Shown one piece after another: positions 18,532-27,340 of a stretch of DNA of 64,000 nt; position 1 is the first letter of the stretch; each line of letters opens with the position of its first letter. Origin of the DNA: Acidobacteriota bacterium. Its GTDB lineage: Bacteria; Acidobacteriota; UBA4820; DSQY01. The notes beneath the pieces are model-generated. The model saw only the letters and a list, made by a program, of their open reading frames with translations. It made no database searches and was not told the DNA's origin. A program made the translations under genes and the position numbers. The DNA lies in the NCBI GenBank assembly GCA_021787565.1, contig JAJYLT010000018.1:1-64000 (forward strand), read 5' to 3'.

Positions 18532-19695
18532 ATGAGCGTACCGGTGTTAGACCTGACGAGGCAGCACGCCCAGATCCGCGAAGCGGTGCAGCGGGCCCTT
18601 CAGGACGTCTTCGAAACCCAGCACTTCATCCTCGGAAAACACGGCAAGGCCCTGGAGGAGGAGGCCGCGGCCCATCTCGCGGCGGCCCGCGCGGTGGGGG
18701 TGGCCTCGGGCACGGACGCCCTCCTGCTGGGACTGAGGGCCCTGGGACTCAAGCAAGGCGAAGGCGTGCTGACCACCTCCTTCACCTTCTTCGCCACGGC
18801 CGGCGCCATCCACAACGCGGGCGGGCGGCCCTTCTTCGCCGAGATCGACCCCGAGACCTTCAACCTCTCCCCGGCCGCCGTGGAGCGTTTTCTGGAGGAG
18901 GAGTGCCGGCCCGGGCCCGAGGGGCTCCCCGTGCACCACGCCACGGGCGTGCCCATCCGCGTGCTGCTGCCGGTCCACCTCTACGGCCTTCCGGCCGACA
19001 TGGACGCCCTAAACGCCGTCGCGTCATCTCACGGCCTCAAGGTCTTCGAGGACGCCTGCCAGGCGTACGGGGCCGTGTACAAGGGCCGGCGCGTCGGCAC
19101 GCTGGGCCACCTCGGCGCCTTCTCCTTCTTTCCCACCAAGAACTGGGGCGGAGCGGGGGACGGAGGCCTGCTGACCACGGACGATGCGGCCCTCTCCGAC
19201 CGTCTGGCCCTGCTCCGCGTGCACGGGAGCAGGGAGCGCTACATCCACGAGGAGATCGGCTACAACTCCAGGCTGGACGAGGTTCAGGCGGCGGTCCTGC
19301 GGGTCAAGCTGCCCCACGTGGACGGCTGGAACCGGCGGCGCGCCGAGGTGGCGGAACTCTACCGGCGCGGCCTGGAGGGCATCCCCTCGGTGCATGCGCC
19401 CAAGGCGCCCGACGGCTATACCCACATCTACCACCAGTTCGTCATCCGCGCGGAGCGGCGGGACGAGCTGAAGGCGCACCTCGCCGACCGGCAGATCGGC
19501 TCCATGATCTACTACCCCGTACCTCTCCACCTGCAGCCCTGCTTCCGTTCCCTCGGCTATGCGGAGGGCGCGCTTCCCCACACCGAGCGCGCGGCCGCAG
19601 AGGTCCTGGCCCTGCCCATCTTCGCCGAGCTGACGCAGGCGGAGGTCCAAGAGGTGTGCGAGGGAATCCGGAGCTTTTACGCCGGTAGACGCTAG
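18532..19695 (+). CDS. DegT/DnrJ/EryC1/StrS sugar aminotransferase
   Basis: PLP enzyme that transaminates keto-nucleotide-sugars for polysaccharide or O-antigen synthesis. The 387-residue protein has GVASGTDALLLGLRA, TSFTFFATAGAI, EDACQAYGA, the PLP-lysine in FFPTKNWGGAGDGG and GYNSRLDEVQAAVL. Start ATG 18532 is chosen for AAGGAG upstream and because the family begins with PVLDLTRQ; ATG 18505 is possible but would lie at the predicted transcription start. It is the first gene of the locus, and the NusG paralogue starts immediately after its stop. Confidence 0.93.
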   Translation: MSVPVLDLTRQHAQIREAVQRALQDVFETQHFILGKHGKALEEEAAAHLAAARAVGVASGTDALLLGLRALGLKQGEGVLTTSFTFFATAGAIHNAGGRPFFAEIDPETFNLSPAAVERFLEEECRPGPEGLPVHHATGVPIRVLLPVHLYGLPADMDALNAVASSHGLKVFEDACQAYGAVYKGRRVGTLGHLGAFSFFPTKNWGGAGDGGLLTTDDAALSDRLALLRVHGSRERYIHEEIGYNSRLDEVQAAVLRVKLPHVDGWNRRRAEVAELYRRGLEGIPSVHAPKAPDGYTHIYHQFVIRAERRDELKAHLADRQIGSMIYYPVPLHLQPCFRSLGYAEGALPHTERAAAEVLALPIFAELTQAEVQEVCEGIRSFYAGRR

Positions 19696-20199
19696 ATGCT
19701 GGCGGACCTCTCGAGCGCCAGGCGGGTCTGGGCCGTTCTGGCCACCAAGCCGCGCAAGGACGAGCTCGCCCTGGTTTTTCTGGGCCAGGAGGGGTTCGAG
19801 GGCTACCAGCCCAAGGTGAAGAACCGGTATACGGGTCCCCGGCCGCGGCCCATGTTTCCCGGCTACCTCTTCGTCCTGCTGTCGCCACAGGTGGAACTCG
19901 CGAGGGTTCGCTACTTCCCGGGGATACTCAGACCGCTCACCTTCGGGGAGCAGCTCGCCTGCGTGGAGCCGGAACTCGTCGAGCACTGGCGGGAGCGCGA
20001 GGGAGGGCGCGGGTACCTCCGCCCGGATCCCGACCCCGCCTTCCAAATAGGCCAGCGCGTGCGGTTTCAAGCGGGCGTCTTCGCCGGCATGGAGGGGACG
20101 GTCCTCGAGGCCATGCCCTCCAAGGATCGTGTGCGCCTCCTCCTGGAGTACCTGGGGGGGACATTCCCGGTGGAGGCCGACCGGTTCGTCCTGAAGTAG
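19696..20199 (+). CDS. NusG-family specialised transcription elongation factor (RfaH/UpxY/LoaP-like)
   Basis: A 167-residue protein with an N-terminal NGN domain (VWAVLATKPRKDELA, then RPMFPGYLFVLL) and a C-terminal KOW domain (GQRVRFQAGVFAGMEGTVLEA). Paralogues of this type prevent premature termination in long polysaccharide operons. The ATG follows the upstream TAG with no gap. Being second in the operon, it probably acts in cis on the downstream genes; no recruitment site is recognised. Confidence 0.88.
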   Translation: MLADLSSARRVWAVLATKPRKDELALVFLGQEGFEGYQPKVKNRYTGPRPRPMFPGYLFVLLSPQVELARVRYFPGILRPLTFGEQLACVEPELVEHWREREGGRGYLRPDPDPAFQIGQRVRFQAGVFAGMEGTVLEAMPSKDRVRLLLEYLGGTFPVEADRFVLK

Positions 20200-20213
20200 C
20201 CTCCGGGCGTACC

Positions 20214-20258
20214 ATGAAGGAGTCGGAGCTCAGGGCCATGCGGAGGGGAATGCTGTGA
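20214..20258 (+). other. Possible 14-codon leader peptide upstream of the guanylyltransferase
   Basis: ATG at 20214 opens MKESELRAMRRGML and stops with a TGA that overlaps the GTG start of the next gene as GTGA. It could couple translation. There is no independent evidence of expression. Confidence 0.2.
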
Positions 20259-21298
20259 ATGCGGATCGCGGTGCGTGCCTTCACGTGGCCATTCTGGCGG
20301 GGGGATCGGGGACCCGTCTCTGGCCGCTCTCCTCGCCCGCGCGTCCCAAGCCCTTTATCCCCATGGGCCCCCTGGGGACCTTGTACGGCGCCTGCGTGGA
20401 GAGGGCCCTCACGCTGGAGCCGGATTCCCTCACGGCGGTGGGTCCGGCGACGCTGGAGGGCTTGTGCGCGGCCCAGGGCGTGCAGTTCCTCCCGGAGCCC
20501 GCGGCCCGGAACACGGGGGCGGCCGTGGCCCTCGCCGCCGCGCGGGCCTGGTCGAAGGCGGGGCCGGAAGGCCTGCTGCTGGTTCTTCCCTCGGACCACC
20601 ACATCCCGGACGCCGCGGCCTTCCGCGCGACGATCCGGCGGCTGGCCGGGCTGTGCCGGGAGCGCGGAGCGCTGGGCGTCATGGGCGTCAGGCCCACGGG
20701 CCCCGAGACCTCCTACGGCTACATCCAGCCAGGGGCTCCCGCGGGGGAAGGCTTCTCGGTGAGGTGCTTCGTGGAGAAGCCCGACCGCGAGAGGGCCGAG
20801 GTCCTGCTCGCCGAACCCGGGGTGTCGTGGAATTCGGGTATGTTTCTGCTCCCGCTGGGGCCCTTGAGGGAGGAGATGGCCGCCCACTGTCCGGGGTATT
20901 GGGAGGCCGCCGAAGCCTGGCTGAAGGGGGCTGGGCCGGAGCCGTACAGGGCCCTGCCCTCGACCCCGTTCGACCGGCTCGTCATGGAGCGGACCCGGCT
21001 GGCCGTCGTCGTGCCCGCCGATTTCCCCTGGAGCGACGTGGGCACGTTCCCGGCGCTCTTCGCGCTGCTGCCCAAGGATTCGGAGGGAAACGCCGCGTGG
21101 GGGCCCGGGCGGATGGAGGAGTGCAGGGGCTGTCTGGTGATCACGACGGGCCCGCGGACCCTCGTGCGGGGCCTCGTCGGGCAGGTGGTCGTGGAGACCG
21201 AGGCGGGCCTTCTGGTCACGCCGCTCTCCGGGGCCGAGGAGCTTCGCGGGTCGGTGGAGCGGCTGCTGGGCGCGCGGCCGCCCTCTTCGGTGGAATGA
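20255..21298 (+). CDS. manC: Mannose-1-phosphate guanylyltransferase
   Basis: Makes GDP-mannose from mannose-1-phosphate and GTP. The 347-residue protein shows the nucleotidyltransferase signature LAGGSGTRLWPLS, EPAARNTGAAVALA, VLPSDHHI, SYGYIQ, FVEKPD and SWNSGMFL, then PWSDVGTF. It lacks the C-terminal isomerase domain of bifunctional ManC/AlgA proteins. Start GTG 20255 has GGAGGGGA upstream. Confidence 0.92.
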   Translation: MNADRGACLHVAILAGGSGTRLWPLSSPARPKPFIPMGPLGTLYGACVERALTLEPDSLTAVGPATLEGLCAAQGVQFLPEPAARNTGAAVALAAARAWSKAGPEGLLLVLPSDHHIPDAAAFRATIRRLAGLCRERGALGVMGVRPTGPETSYGYIQPGAPAGEGFSVRCFVEKPDRERAEVLLAEPGVSWNSGMFLLPLGPLREEMAAHCPGYWEAAEAWLKGAGPEPYRALPSTPFDRLVMERTRLAVVVPADFPWSDVGTFPALFALLPKDSEGNAAWGPGRMEECRGCLVITTGPRTLVRGLVGQVVVETEAGLLVTPLSGAEELRGSVERLLGARPPSSVE

Positions 21299-21385
21299 AA
21301 CTGGGCACGCCCTCCCGCACCGTGGCGGGAGAGCGAGAGAAATAGAGAAATAACCATCGTCGTTGCTGGCGAACAAGGAGCGTCC

Positions 21386-22108
21386 ATGAAAGGCGTCGTG
21401 CTGGCCGGAGGAACGGGATCGCGGCTCTTTCCGCTGACCAAGGTCACCAACAAGCACCTCTTGCCCGTGGGCCGGAAGCCCATGATCTACTACCCCATCG
21501 AGAAACTGACCGAGGCGGGCATCGAACAGATCCTCATCGTCACCGGGACGGAGCACATGGGCTCCGTGGTGGGCCTCCTGGGCTCCGGCCGGGAGTTCGG
21601 CTGCGCCTTCACCTACAAGGTGCAGGACGAGGCCGGGGGCATCGCGCAGGCGCTGAACCTGGCCGAGAACTTCGCGGCCGGAGACTCACTGGCCGTCATC
21701 CTGGGGGACAACCTCTTCGAGGACGCGCTCGCGCCCATGATCGAGAGGTTCCGGCGGGATCAGGGAGATCGGGGCGCGCGCATCGCCCTGAAAGAGGTGC
21801 CGGACCCCCACCGGTTCGGCGTGGCCTCGCTCCAGGGGGACCGGGTCACCAAGATCGTGGAAAAGCCCCGGGAGCCCGAGAGCCGCTGGGCCGTAACGGG
21901 CATCTACCTCTACGACGGGGGCGTCTTCGAGATCATCCGCACCCTCAAGCCCAGCGCCCGCGGCGAGCTCGAGATCACCGACGTGAACAACCACTACATC
22001 GCCAGGGGGGAGATGGGCTACGATTTCATCCACGGCTGGTGGACCGATGCGGGGACCTTCGAGAGCCTGTCCCGCGCCAACGTGTACGCGGAAGGAGAAG
22101 GGTCATGA
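21386..22108 (+). CDS. rmlA: Glucose-1-phosphate thymidylyltransferase (short RmlA type)
   Basis: First step of dTDP-L-rhamnose synthesis: dTTP + glucose-1-phosphate to dTDP-glucose. The 240-residue protein has LAGGTGSRLFPLT, NKHLLPVGRKPMIYYPI, ILGDNLFED, IVEKP and GWWTDAGTFESL. It is shorter than the classical ~290-residue enzyme and matches the short archaeal/actinobacterial-style form. AAGGAG precedes the ATG. The TGA overlaps the next ATG (ATGA). Confidence 0.93.
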   Translation: MKGVVLAGGTGSRLFPLTKVTNKHLLPVGRKPMIYYPIEKLTEAGIEQILIVTGTEHMGSVVGLLGSGREFGCAFTYKVQDEAGGIAQALNLAENFAAGDSLAVILGDNLFEDALAPMIERFRRDQGDRGARIALKEVPDPHRFGVASLQGDRVTKIVEKPREPESRWAVTGIYLYDGGVFEIIRTLKPSARGELEITDVNNHYIARGEMGYDFIHGWWTDAGTFESLSRANVYAEGEGS

Positions 22109-22563
22109 TCCACGACGTCAAGGTCAAGAAGCTGCGGGTGCTCCCGGATGACAGGGGCCGTCTGATGGAGATGCTCCGCGCGGACGATCCGGAGTTCGAG
22201 GCCTTCGGGCAGGTCTACCTCTCCACGACCTACCCCGGTGTCGTGAAGGCCTGGCACTACCACAAGCTCCAGAAGGACCACTTCGTCTGCGTGAAGGGAA
22301 TGGTCAAGCTCGTCCTCGCCGACACCCGGGAGGGCTCGCCCACCAAGGGAGAGATCGTCGAGTTCGTGATCGGGGAGCACAATCCCGCGCTCGTGCAGGT
22401 CCCCATCGGGGTCTACCACGGCTGGAAGTGCCTCGGGAGCGAGGAGGCCTTCGTCATCAACCTCCCCACCAAGACCTACAACTACGACGAGCCCGACGAG
22501 TACCGCCTGGACCCTCATCACAACGGCGTCATCGATTACGACTGGACCACGAAGGACCGGTGA
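22105..22563 (+). CDS. rmlC: dTDP-4-dehydrorhamnose 3,5-epimerase family protein
   Basis: A 152-residue cupin of the RmlC superfamily, presumed to epimerise dTDP-4-keto-6-deoxyglucose. It has DDRGRLMEMLR, FGQVYLSTTYPGVVKAWHYHK and VPIGVYHGWKCLG. The WHYH segment replaces the usual RGLHYQ-type context of classical RmlC, so it belongs to the divergent short subfamily that often sits with short RmlA. Start ATG 22105 overlaps the rmlA stop. Confidence 0.85.
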   Translation: MIHDVKVKKLRVLPDDRGRLMEMLRADDPEFEAFGQVYLSTTYPGVVKAWHYHKLQKDHFVCVKGMVKLVLADTREGSPTKGEIVEFVIGEHNPALVQVPIGVYHGWKCLGSEEAFVINLPTKTYNYDEPDEYRLDPHHNGVIDYDWTTKDR

Positions 22564-22797
22564 TTTGGAATTCGGGGAAAAAGGGCCACCACCACGGCAC
22601 CAAGACACCAAGGAACGGGGAATGACGAATTGCGAATGCCGATCTGAGAGGGCCACCTGCGGTCCTTTGCCCATAGGAGCGCTCTCCAGAGCGCGATGGG
22701 TGGTCTCACGTCTCGCCTCTCCCGTCTCGCGCCTAGCCTCTCCCGTCTCCAGTCTCGCGTCTAGCGTCTCGCCTCTCGCGCCCGGGAGCCCCGCGCC
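22564..22797. repeat. Spacer with degenerate CTCGCGTCTAGC-type repeats
   Basis: No gene seen. It contains ACCAAGACACCAAGG, a word that recurs near 49.46 kb, and from about 22705 a degenerate tandem run of TCTCGCCTCTCCCG / TCTCGCGCCTAGCC / TCTCGCGTCTAGCG units ending just before the next ATG. Confidence 0.6.
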
Positions 22798-23649
22798 ATG
22801 CGCCTGATCCTCCTCGGCGCGAAGGGCATGTTCGGCACCGACGCGCTCCCGATTCTGGAGGGAGCCGGCCACAGGGTCGTGCCCGCCGATCTGCCCGAGG
22901 CCGACATCACCGACCCGACCTCACTGGAGCGCCTCCTGGACGCGCACCGCGCCGAAGCGGTGCTGAACGCCGCCGCCTACACCGACGTGGACGGCGCCGA
23001 GAGAGAGCGCGAGAAGGCCTTCCGGGTGAACGCCTTCGGCACCCGCATGGTAGCCAAGGCATGCGCCGACCGGCGGCTGCTCCTGGTCCACCTGAGCACC
23101 GACTACGTCTTCCCAGGCACTCGCCCCGAGGGCTACCTCCCCGGCGATCCCCCGGGCCCCGCCGTCAACGCCTACGGCGAGAGCAAACTGGAGGGGGAGC
23201 GGGCGGCGCAGGGGGAGCTTCCTCCAGAACGGCTGCTCATCTGCCGGACCCAGTGGCTTTACGGCCGCCACGGCCGGAACTTCGTGGACACCATGGCAGG
23301 ACTCCTTTCGAGCCGGCAGGAGGTGCGGGTGGTCAACGACCAGTGGGGGGTGCCCACGCACACCAGCGAGCTGGCCCTTCAGGTGGCGAGCCTCCTTCAA
23401 GGCGGGGCGCGCGGCGTGGCCCACACGGTGGGTGGCGGCGGACCCATCACGTGGTACGATTTCGCCAGAGCCATCGCGCTCGGACTGGGGCTCCAAACGC
23501 GCGTCGTCCCGTGCGCCACGGTGGAGTTCCCCCGCCCAGCGCGCCGGCCGGCCCACGCTTGGCTGCGCGGCGAAGAGGTGCCGCCTGGGGCGGTCCGCCA
23601 CTGGCGTGAGGCGCTCGAAGCCTACCTCGGGGGGAAGGGGCTCGCCTGA
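22798..23649 (+). CDS. rmlD: dTDP-4-dehydrorhamnose reductase
   Basis: NADPH-dependent last step to dTDP-L-rhamnose. A 283-residue short-chain-dehydrogenase fold with GAKGMFGTD (glycine motif), NAAAYTDVDGAE, HLSTDYVFPG, the catalytic pattern NAYGESKLEGER and RTQWLYG. All diagnostic residues are present. It is followed after a short gap by the DUF2339 gene. Confidence 0.95.
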   Translation: MRLILLGAKGMFGTDALPILEGAGHRVVPADLPEADITDPTSLERLLDAHRAEAVLNAAAYTDVDGAEREREKAFRVNAFGTRMVAKACADRRLLLVHLSTDYVFPGTRPEGYLPGDPPGPAVNAYGESKLEGERAAQGELPPERLLICRTQWLYGRHGRNFVDTMAGLLSSRQEVRVVNDQWGVPTHTSELALQVASLLQGGARGVAHTVGGGGPITWYDFARAIALGLGLQTRVVPCATVEFPRPARRPAHAWLRGEEVPPGAVRHWREALEAYLGGKGLA

Positions 23650-23668
23650 GGGGGCGGAGGAGGGGACC

Positions 23669-26600
23669 ATGGGGGAAGGCTGGATTCTCATCGCGTGCGG
23701 CCTGCTCGCCACGCCCTTCGTGGCTCTGGCTTTCGCCATCTCGGCGAGGATCAGGGCCAGGGAGGCGGATCGGGCGGCGAGGGACTTGAAGCAAGAAGTG
23801 GACTCGCTGATGGATCGCCTCATCCGCCATGAGCAGCGGATCGCGAGGCTTGAGCAGGGGAGCCCGGGGATACCGGCGGCCGGTGCGGCCGGACCGCTCC
23901 GCGATCGGCGAGAGCCGATCCCGCCCCCGCCAGCCATGGCGGTTGGGCGGACCCCTTCGCCGCGAGCCGAGGTGCCGGACCAGGCGGGGATTCCCCTCTC
24001 GCCCCTTCCGCCGCCGGTCGCCGGGGGCGGACTCCCCCCGGAAGCTCCGCCGGCCAAGGAGCCCATCGCACCGGCCGCCGAACCGCCCGTCATCCTGCCC
24101 GTGCCGCCCGCACCCCACGAAGGGCTCCCTCCGGAAGTCGTGCGGAAGCCGGCTCCCGCTTTCGAGCCCGCTGCGGCGCCCCCGCCTTTCGTCCCTCGGC
24201 CGGCCTTTCTCGCCACCGAGGCGGAGGAGGAGGTCGGTGGACGCGCTCCAAAGGAGGGAGGCTGGGAGCGACGCCTGGGCATCGCCCTGCCGGTCTGGAT
24301 AGGCGCCGTGGCGCTCATCCTCTCCGGCGCCTTCCTGGTGAAGTACAGCGTGGAGCGAGGCTGGCTCGGGCCGGGAGCCCGCGTCACCCTCGCCGTCCTT
24401 TTGGGCATGGCCCTTCTCGGGGCGGGCGAGTGGCTGCGAAAGCGCACCGCCATGACGGCCCAGGGCGCCAGCGCGGCGGGCGTGGCGGTTCTATACGCCG
24501 CCTTCCTCGCGGGCACCATCCTCTACCACCTCATCAGCCCGTGGGCCGGCTTCTCGCTGCTGGCCCTCACCACCGCGGCCGCGGTGGGCCTCTCGCTCCG
24601 ACAGGGCATGGTGGTGGCCGTGCTGGGCCTGGTCGGCGGCTTCTTCACCCCGTACTGGATCGGCGTGGTGTCTGCATCGCCGGCTCGGCTCTTCGCCTAC
24701 CTCCTCATGCTCCAGGCCGCGCTCATCCTCGTCACGCGCAAGCGGCGGTGGAACGCCCTCGCGGCCCTGACGCTCGTGATGGGCCTCGGGGCGGCCTTCC
24801 ACCGGCTCGCCTCCGGCACGGTGGCCGCGGACGCGCCATGGATCGGCCTCTTTCTCCTGGTCTCCGCCGGGGCCTTCCTCCTCGCCGCGCGGGGCTGGGC
24901 CCCCTCGCCAATCCCGCAGGAGAGCGGCGGCCTCGGGACGATGAGCGCGCTCCTGGGCTACGGTGCCCTGATCGGTGCCTTCGTGGTCCTGGCCATACTC
25001 GCCGCCCGCACCCGCTTCGGGCTGATGGAGTGGGCCTTTCTGGGGATACTCGCCGGGGCCTCGCTGGCCCTGGGTCGCCTGGACGCGGCCTACGACCGCA
25101 TGCCGTGGGTGAGCTTCGGTGTGACGATCCTGCTCGCCGGCGGATGGGTGGCGCAGAGCGCCGCCAACCAACGAGCGGACGTCTGGATCGTCGCCGCGGG
25201 TATGGCCCTCGTATACGGCTTCGGAGCCTGGGTCGCGCACCACGGCTCCCGCCTTCCCGCCTCGTGGGCCACCCTTTCGGCGGCCGGCGGGCTCGCCGCC
25301 TTCGGTCTCGCCTGGTGGGTGGACAAGCTCCACGGAACGAGCGTGGCCCATTGGGGCACCGTGAGCCTCGCCCTGGCGGTCCTCTATCTGGCGGCCTCCG
25401 TTTCCGCCGCCTCTCCGACGCGCCGGAGCCGGTACGGCGAGGCCACCCTGGCCGCCTTCTGCGTCGCGGTCACCGCCTTCGTGAGCCTGACCGTGCCCCT
25501 CGAGCTGGAGACCCACTGGCTCACGGTGGCCTGGGCGCTGGAGGCGGGGGCGCTGGCGTGGCTCCTCCTCAAGCTGCGCGTGAAGGCCCTCGGCTACCTC
25601 GGCCTCCTCCTGGGGGCAGCCGTGGCGGTTCGCCTCCTGCTCAATCCGGAGGTCCTCCGATACCCGCTCGGCAGCTTGCCCGTGCTGAATTGGATCCTCT
25701 ACGGCTACGGTATTCCGGTCGTCGCCTTCGCGCTGGCGGCCTACTGGTACGAGCGGGCGGACTGGAAACCGGAGGCGGGAGCATTCACCTGGGGGGCGGC
25801 GGCGCTTCTCTTCGCCCTGCTCACCCTGGAGGTGCGGCAGGGCTTCCATCCCGGCCGCCTGGCGGGCCCCCTGCCCAGAATCGTGGAATGGGCCACCTAC
25901 TCACACCTCTGGCTCGCCGCGGGCCTCATCGCCCTGACGGCCTTCCTCAAGTGGCGGAAGACGGCGGTGGGCTTGGCTGGATTGGCCTTCATGGGGCTGG
26001 CGGCGGGAAAGATCCTGCTCTTCGACTGCCTCCTCGCCAACCCCCTCTGGACTCCGGACCACGTGGGCGCGATACCGGTCTTGAATTGGCTCCTGTACGT
26101 CTATGCCCTGCCTGCCCTCGGCTTCACGGCGGCCGCCTGGCTCCTGGGCCGCTCTCACTGGGACCTTGCCCGGAATGCGGCGGCCGCGGCCGCCACCGTG
26201 CTGGCCATGGTCTTCCTGGTGGCCGAGGTGCGCCAGGCGTTCCATCCTTCCGGCCTTCCCGGGGCCGGCCCCTCCTTGGTGGAGTGGGGGACCTATTCGG
26301 CCGTCATCCTGTCGGCCGGGCTGCTGCTCCTCCTCGCCTACGTCCGGTGGGGACGGGAGACCGTTCGGAACGCGAGCGTGGCTTTTTTCTTGGTCGCCGT
26401 GGTCAAGATCGGCCTGGTGGACGTGCTGTCGGCCAACCCCCTCTGGAATCATTCTCCCGTAGGCCCGTGGCCCCTGCTGAACTGGCTTCTTTACGTCTAC
26501 GGCCTGCCCGCCCTTCTCCTGGCCCTGGTCCAACCGGCGTGGCGGCGGGACCGCCAGGAGGCCGCTTCGCTATTGGCGGTCATCCGCTCTGCGGCGGTGA

Positions 26601-27340
26601 TCCTCGCCTGGGCCTGCCTGTCGCTGGAAGTTCGCCAGCTCTTCCACGGGCCCTTCCTGGACTCCGGGCGATTCACGCTCATGGAGGTCTCGACCTACAC
26701 CAACCTGTGGCTCGTCATGGCCGCGGGGCTCTTGCTGGCGTGGGTCCGGTGGCGCGGCGGGGTGGAGTTGTGGGGCGCCCGTCTGCTCTACGGGATGGCG
26801 ACGGTGAAGCTCGTGCTGCTCGACGTCCTCCTGTGCAGCCCCCTGCTGTGGCATCAGGACGTGGGCGGCCTTCCCGTGCTGAACGGCCTCCTGTACGTGT
26901 ACGGCCTTCCCATCTTCCTGCTGGCGCTCGTGGCCCGAGTGCCGGCGGGCGAAAGCTGGCGAAGCGTCGCCGCGCCGTCGGCGCTCTACGGCGGGCTAGG
27001 GCTGGGGCTCCTGCTCCTCACGCTGGAGGTCCGGCAGTTCTTCCACCCCCATTTCCTCGACGGAGGCGGTCCGACGGACGTGGAGAACTACGCCTACTCG
27101 GCGGCCTGGATCCTCTTCGCGCTTCTGCTCCTGGGGGTGGGAATCCTGAAGCAGGGCAAGGGCCCCAGGGTCGCCTCCCTGGCGGTCATGTTCCTGGCGG
27201 TGACGAAGGTCTTCGTCTACGACCTGAGGCACCTCCAGGATCTCTACCGGGTGGGCTCCTTCCTGGCCCTGGGCCTGAGCCTTCTGTTCATCTCCTATCT
27301 CTACCAGCGATTCGTCTTCGCGGAGGTCAGCCGTGCCTAG
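23669..27340 (+). CDS. DUF2339 giant polytopic membrane protein
   Basis: A 1223-residue protein. It has an N-terminal anchor (WILIACGLLATPFVALAF), a coiled segment (AREADRAARDLKQEVDSLMD), a roughly 120-residue Pro/Ala-rich linker, then about thirty hydrophobic helices to the end. The C-terminal half contains four copies of an approximately 140-residue unit, each with NPLW...PVLNWLLYVYGLP followed by LEVRQ.FHP. Start ATG 23669 (after GGAGGAGGGG) is chosen; the frame continues upstream over rmlD as a shadow. It overlaps DUF3999 by 8 bases. Function is unknown in the family; pairing with DUF3999 is commonly seen. Confidence 0.9.
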   Translation: MGEGWILIACGLLATPFVALAFAISARIRAREADRAARDLKQEVDSLMDRLIRHEQRIARLEQGSPGIPAAGAAGPLRDRREPIPPPPAMAVGRTPSPRAEVPDQAGIPLSPLPPPVAGGGLPPEAPPAKEPIAPAAEPPVILPVPPAPHEGLPPEVVRKPAPAFEPAAAPPPFVPRPAFLATEAEEEVGGRAPKEGGWERRLGIALPVWIGAVALILSGAFLVKYSVERGWLGPGARVTLAVLLGMALLGAGEWLRKRTAMTAQGASAAGVAVLYAAFLAGTILYHLISPWAGFSLLALTTAAAVGLSLRQGMVVAVLGLVGGFFTPYWIGVVSASPARLFAYLLMLQAALILVTRKRRWNALAALTLVMGLGAAFHRLASGTVAADAPWIGLFLLVSAGAFLLAARGWAPSPIPQESGGLGTMSALLGYGALIGAFVVLAILAARTRFGLMEWAFLGILAGASLALGRLDAAYDRMPWVSFGVTILLAGGWVAQSAANQRADVWIVAAGMALVYGFGAWVAHHGSRLPASWATLSAAGGLAAFGLAWWVDKLHGTSVAHWGTVSLALAVLYLAASVSAASPTRRSRYGEATLAAFCVAVTAFVSLTVPLELETHWLTVAWALEAGALAWLLLKLRVKALGYLGLLLGAAVAVRLLLNPEVLRYPLGSLPVLNWILYGYGIPVVAFALAAYWYERADWKPEAGAFTWGAAALLFALLTLEVRQGFHPGRLAGPLPRIVEWATYSHLWLAAGLIALTAFLKWRKTAVGLAGLAFMGLAAGKILLFDCLLANPLWTPDHVGAIPVLNWLLYVYALPALGFTAAAWLLGRSHWDLARNAAAAAATVLAMVFLVAEVRQAFHPSGLPGAGPSLVEWGTYSAVILSAGLLLLLAYVRWGRETVRNASVAFFLVAVVKIGLVDVLSANPLWNHSPVGPWPLLNWLLYVYGLPALLLALVQPAWRRDRQEAASLLAVIRSAAVILAWACLSLEVRQLFHGPFLDSGRFTLMEVSTYTNLWLVMAAGLLLAWVRWRGGVELWGARLLYGMATVKLVLLDVLLCSPLLWHQDVGGLPVLNGLLYVYGLPIFLLALVARVPAGESWRSVAAPSALYGGLGLGLLLLTLEVRQFFHPHFLDGGGPTDVENYAYSAAWILFALLLLGVGILKQGKGPRVASLAVMFLAVTKVFVYDLRHLQDLYRVGSFLALGLSLLFISYLYQRFVFAEVSRA

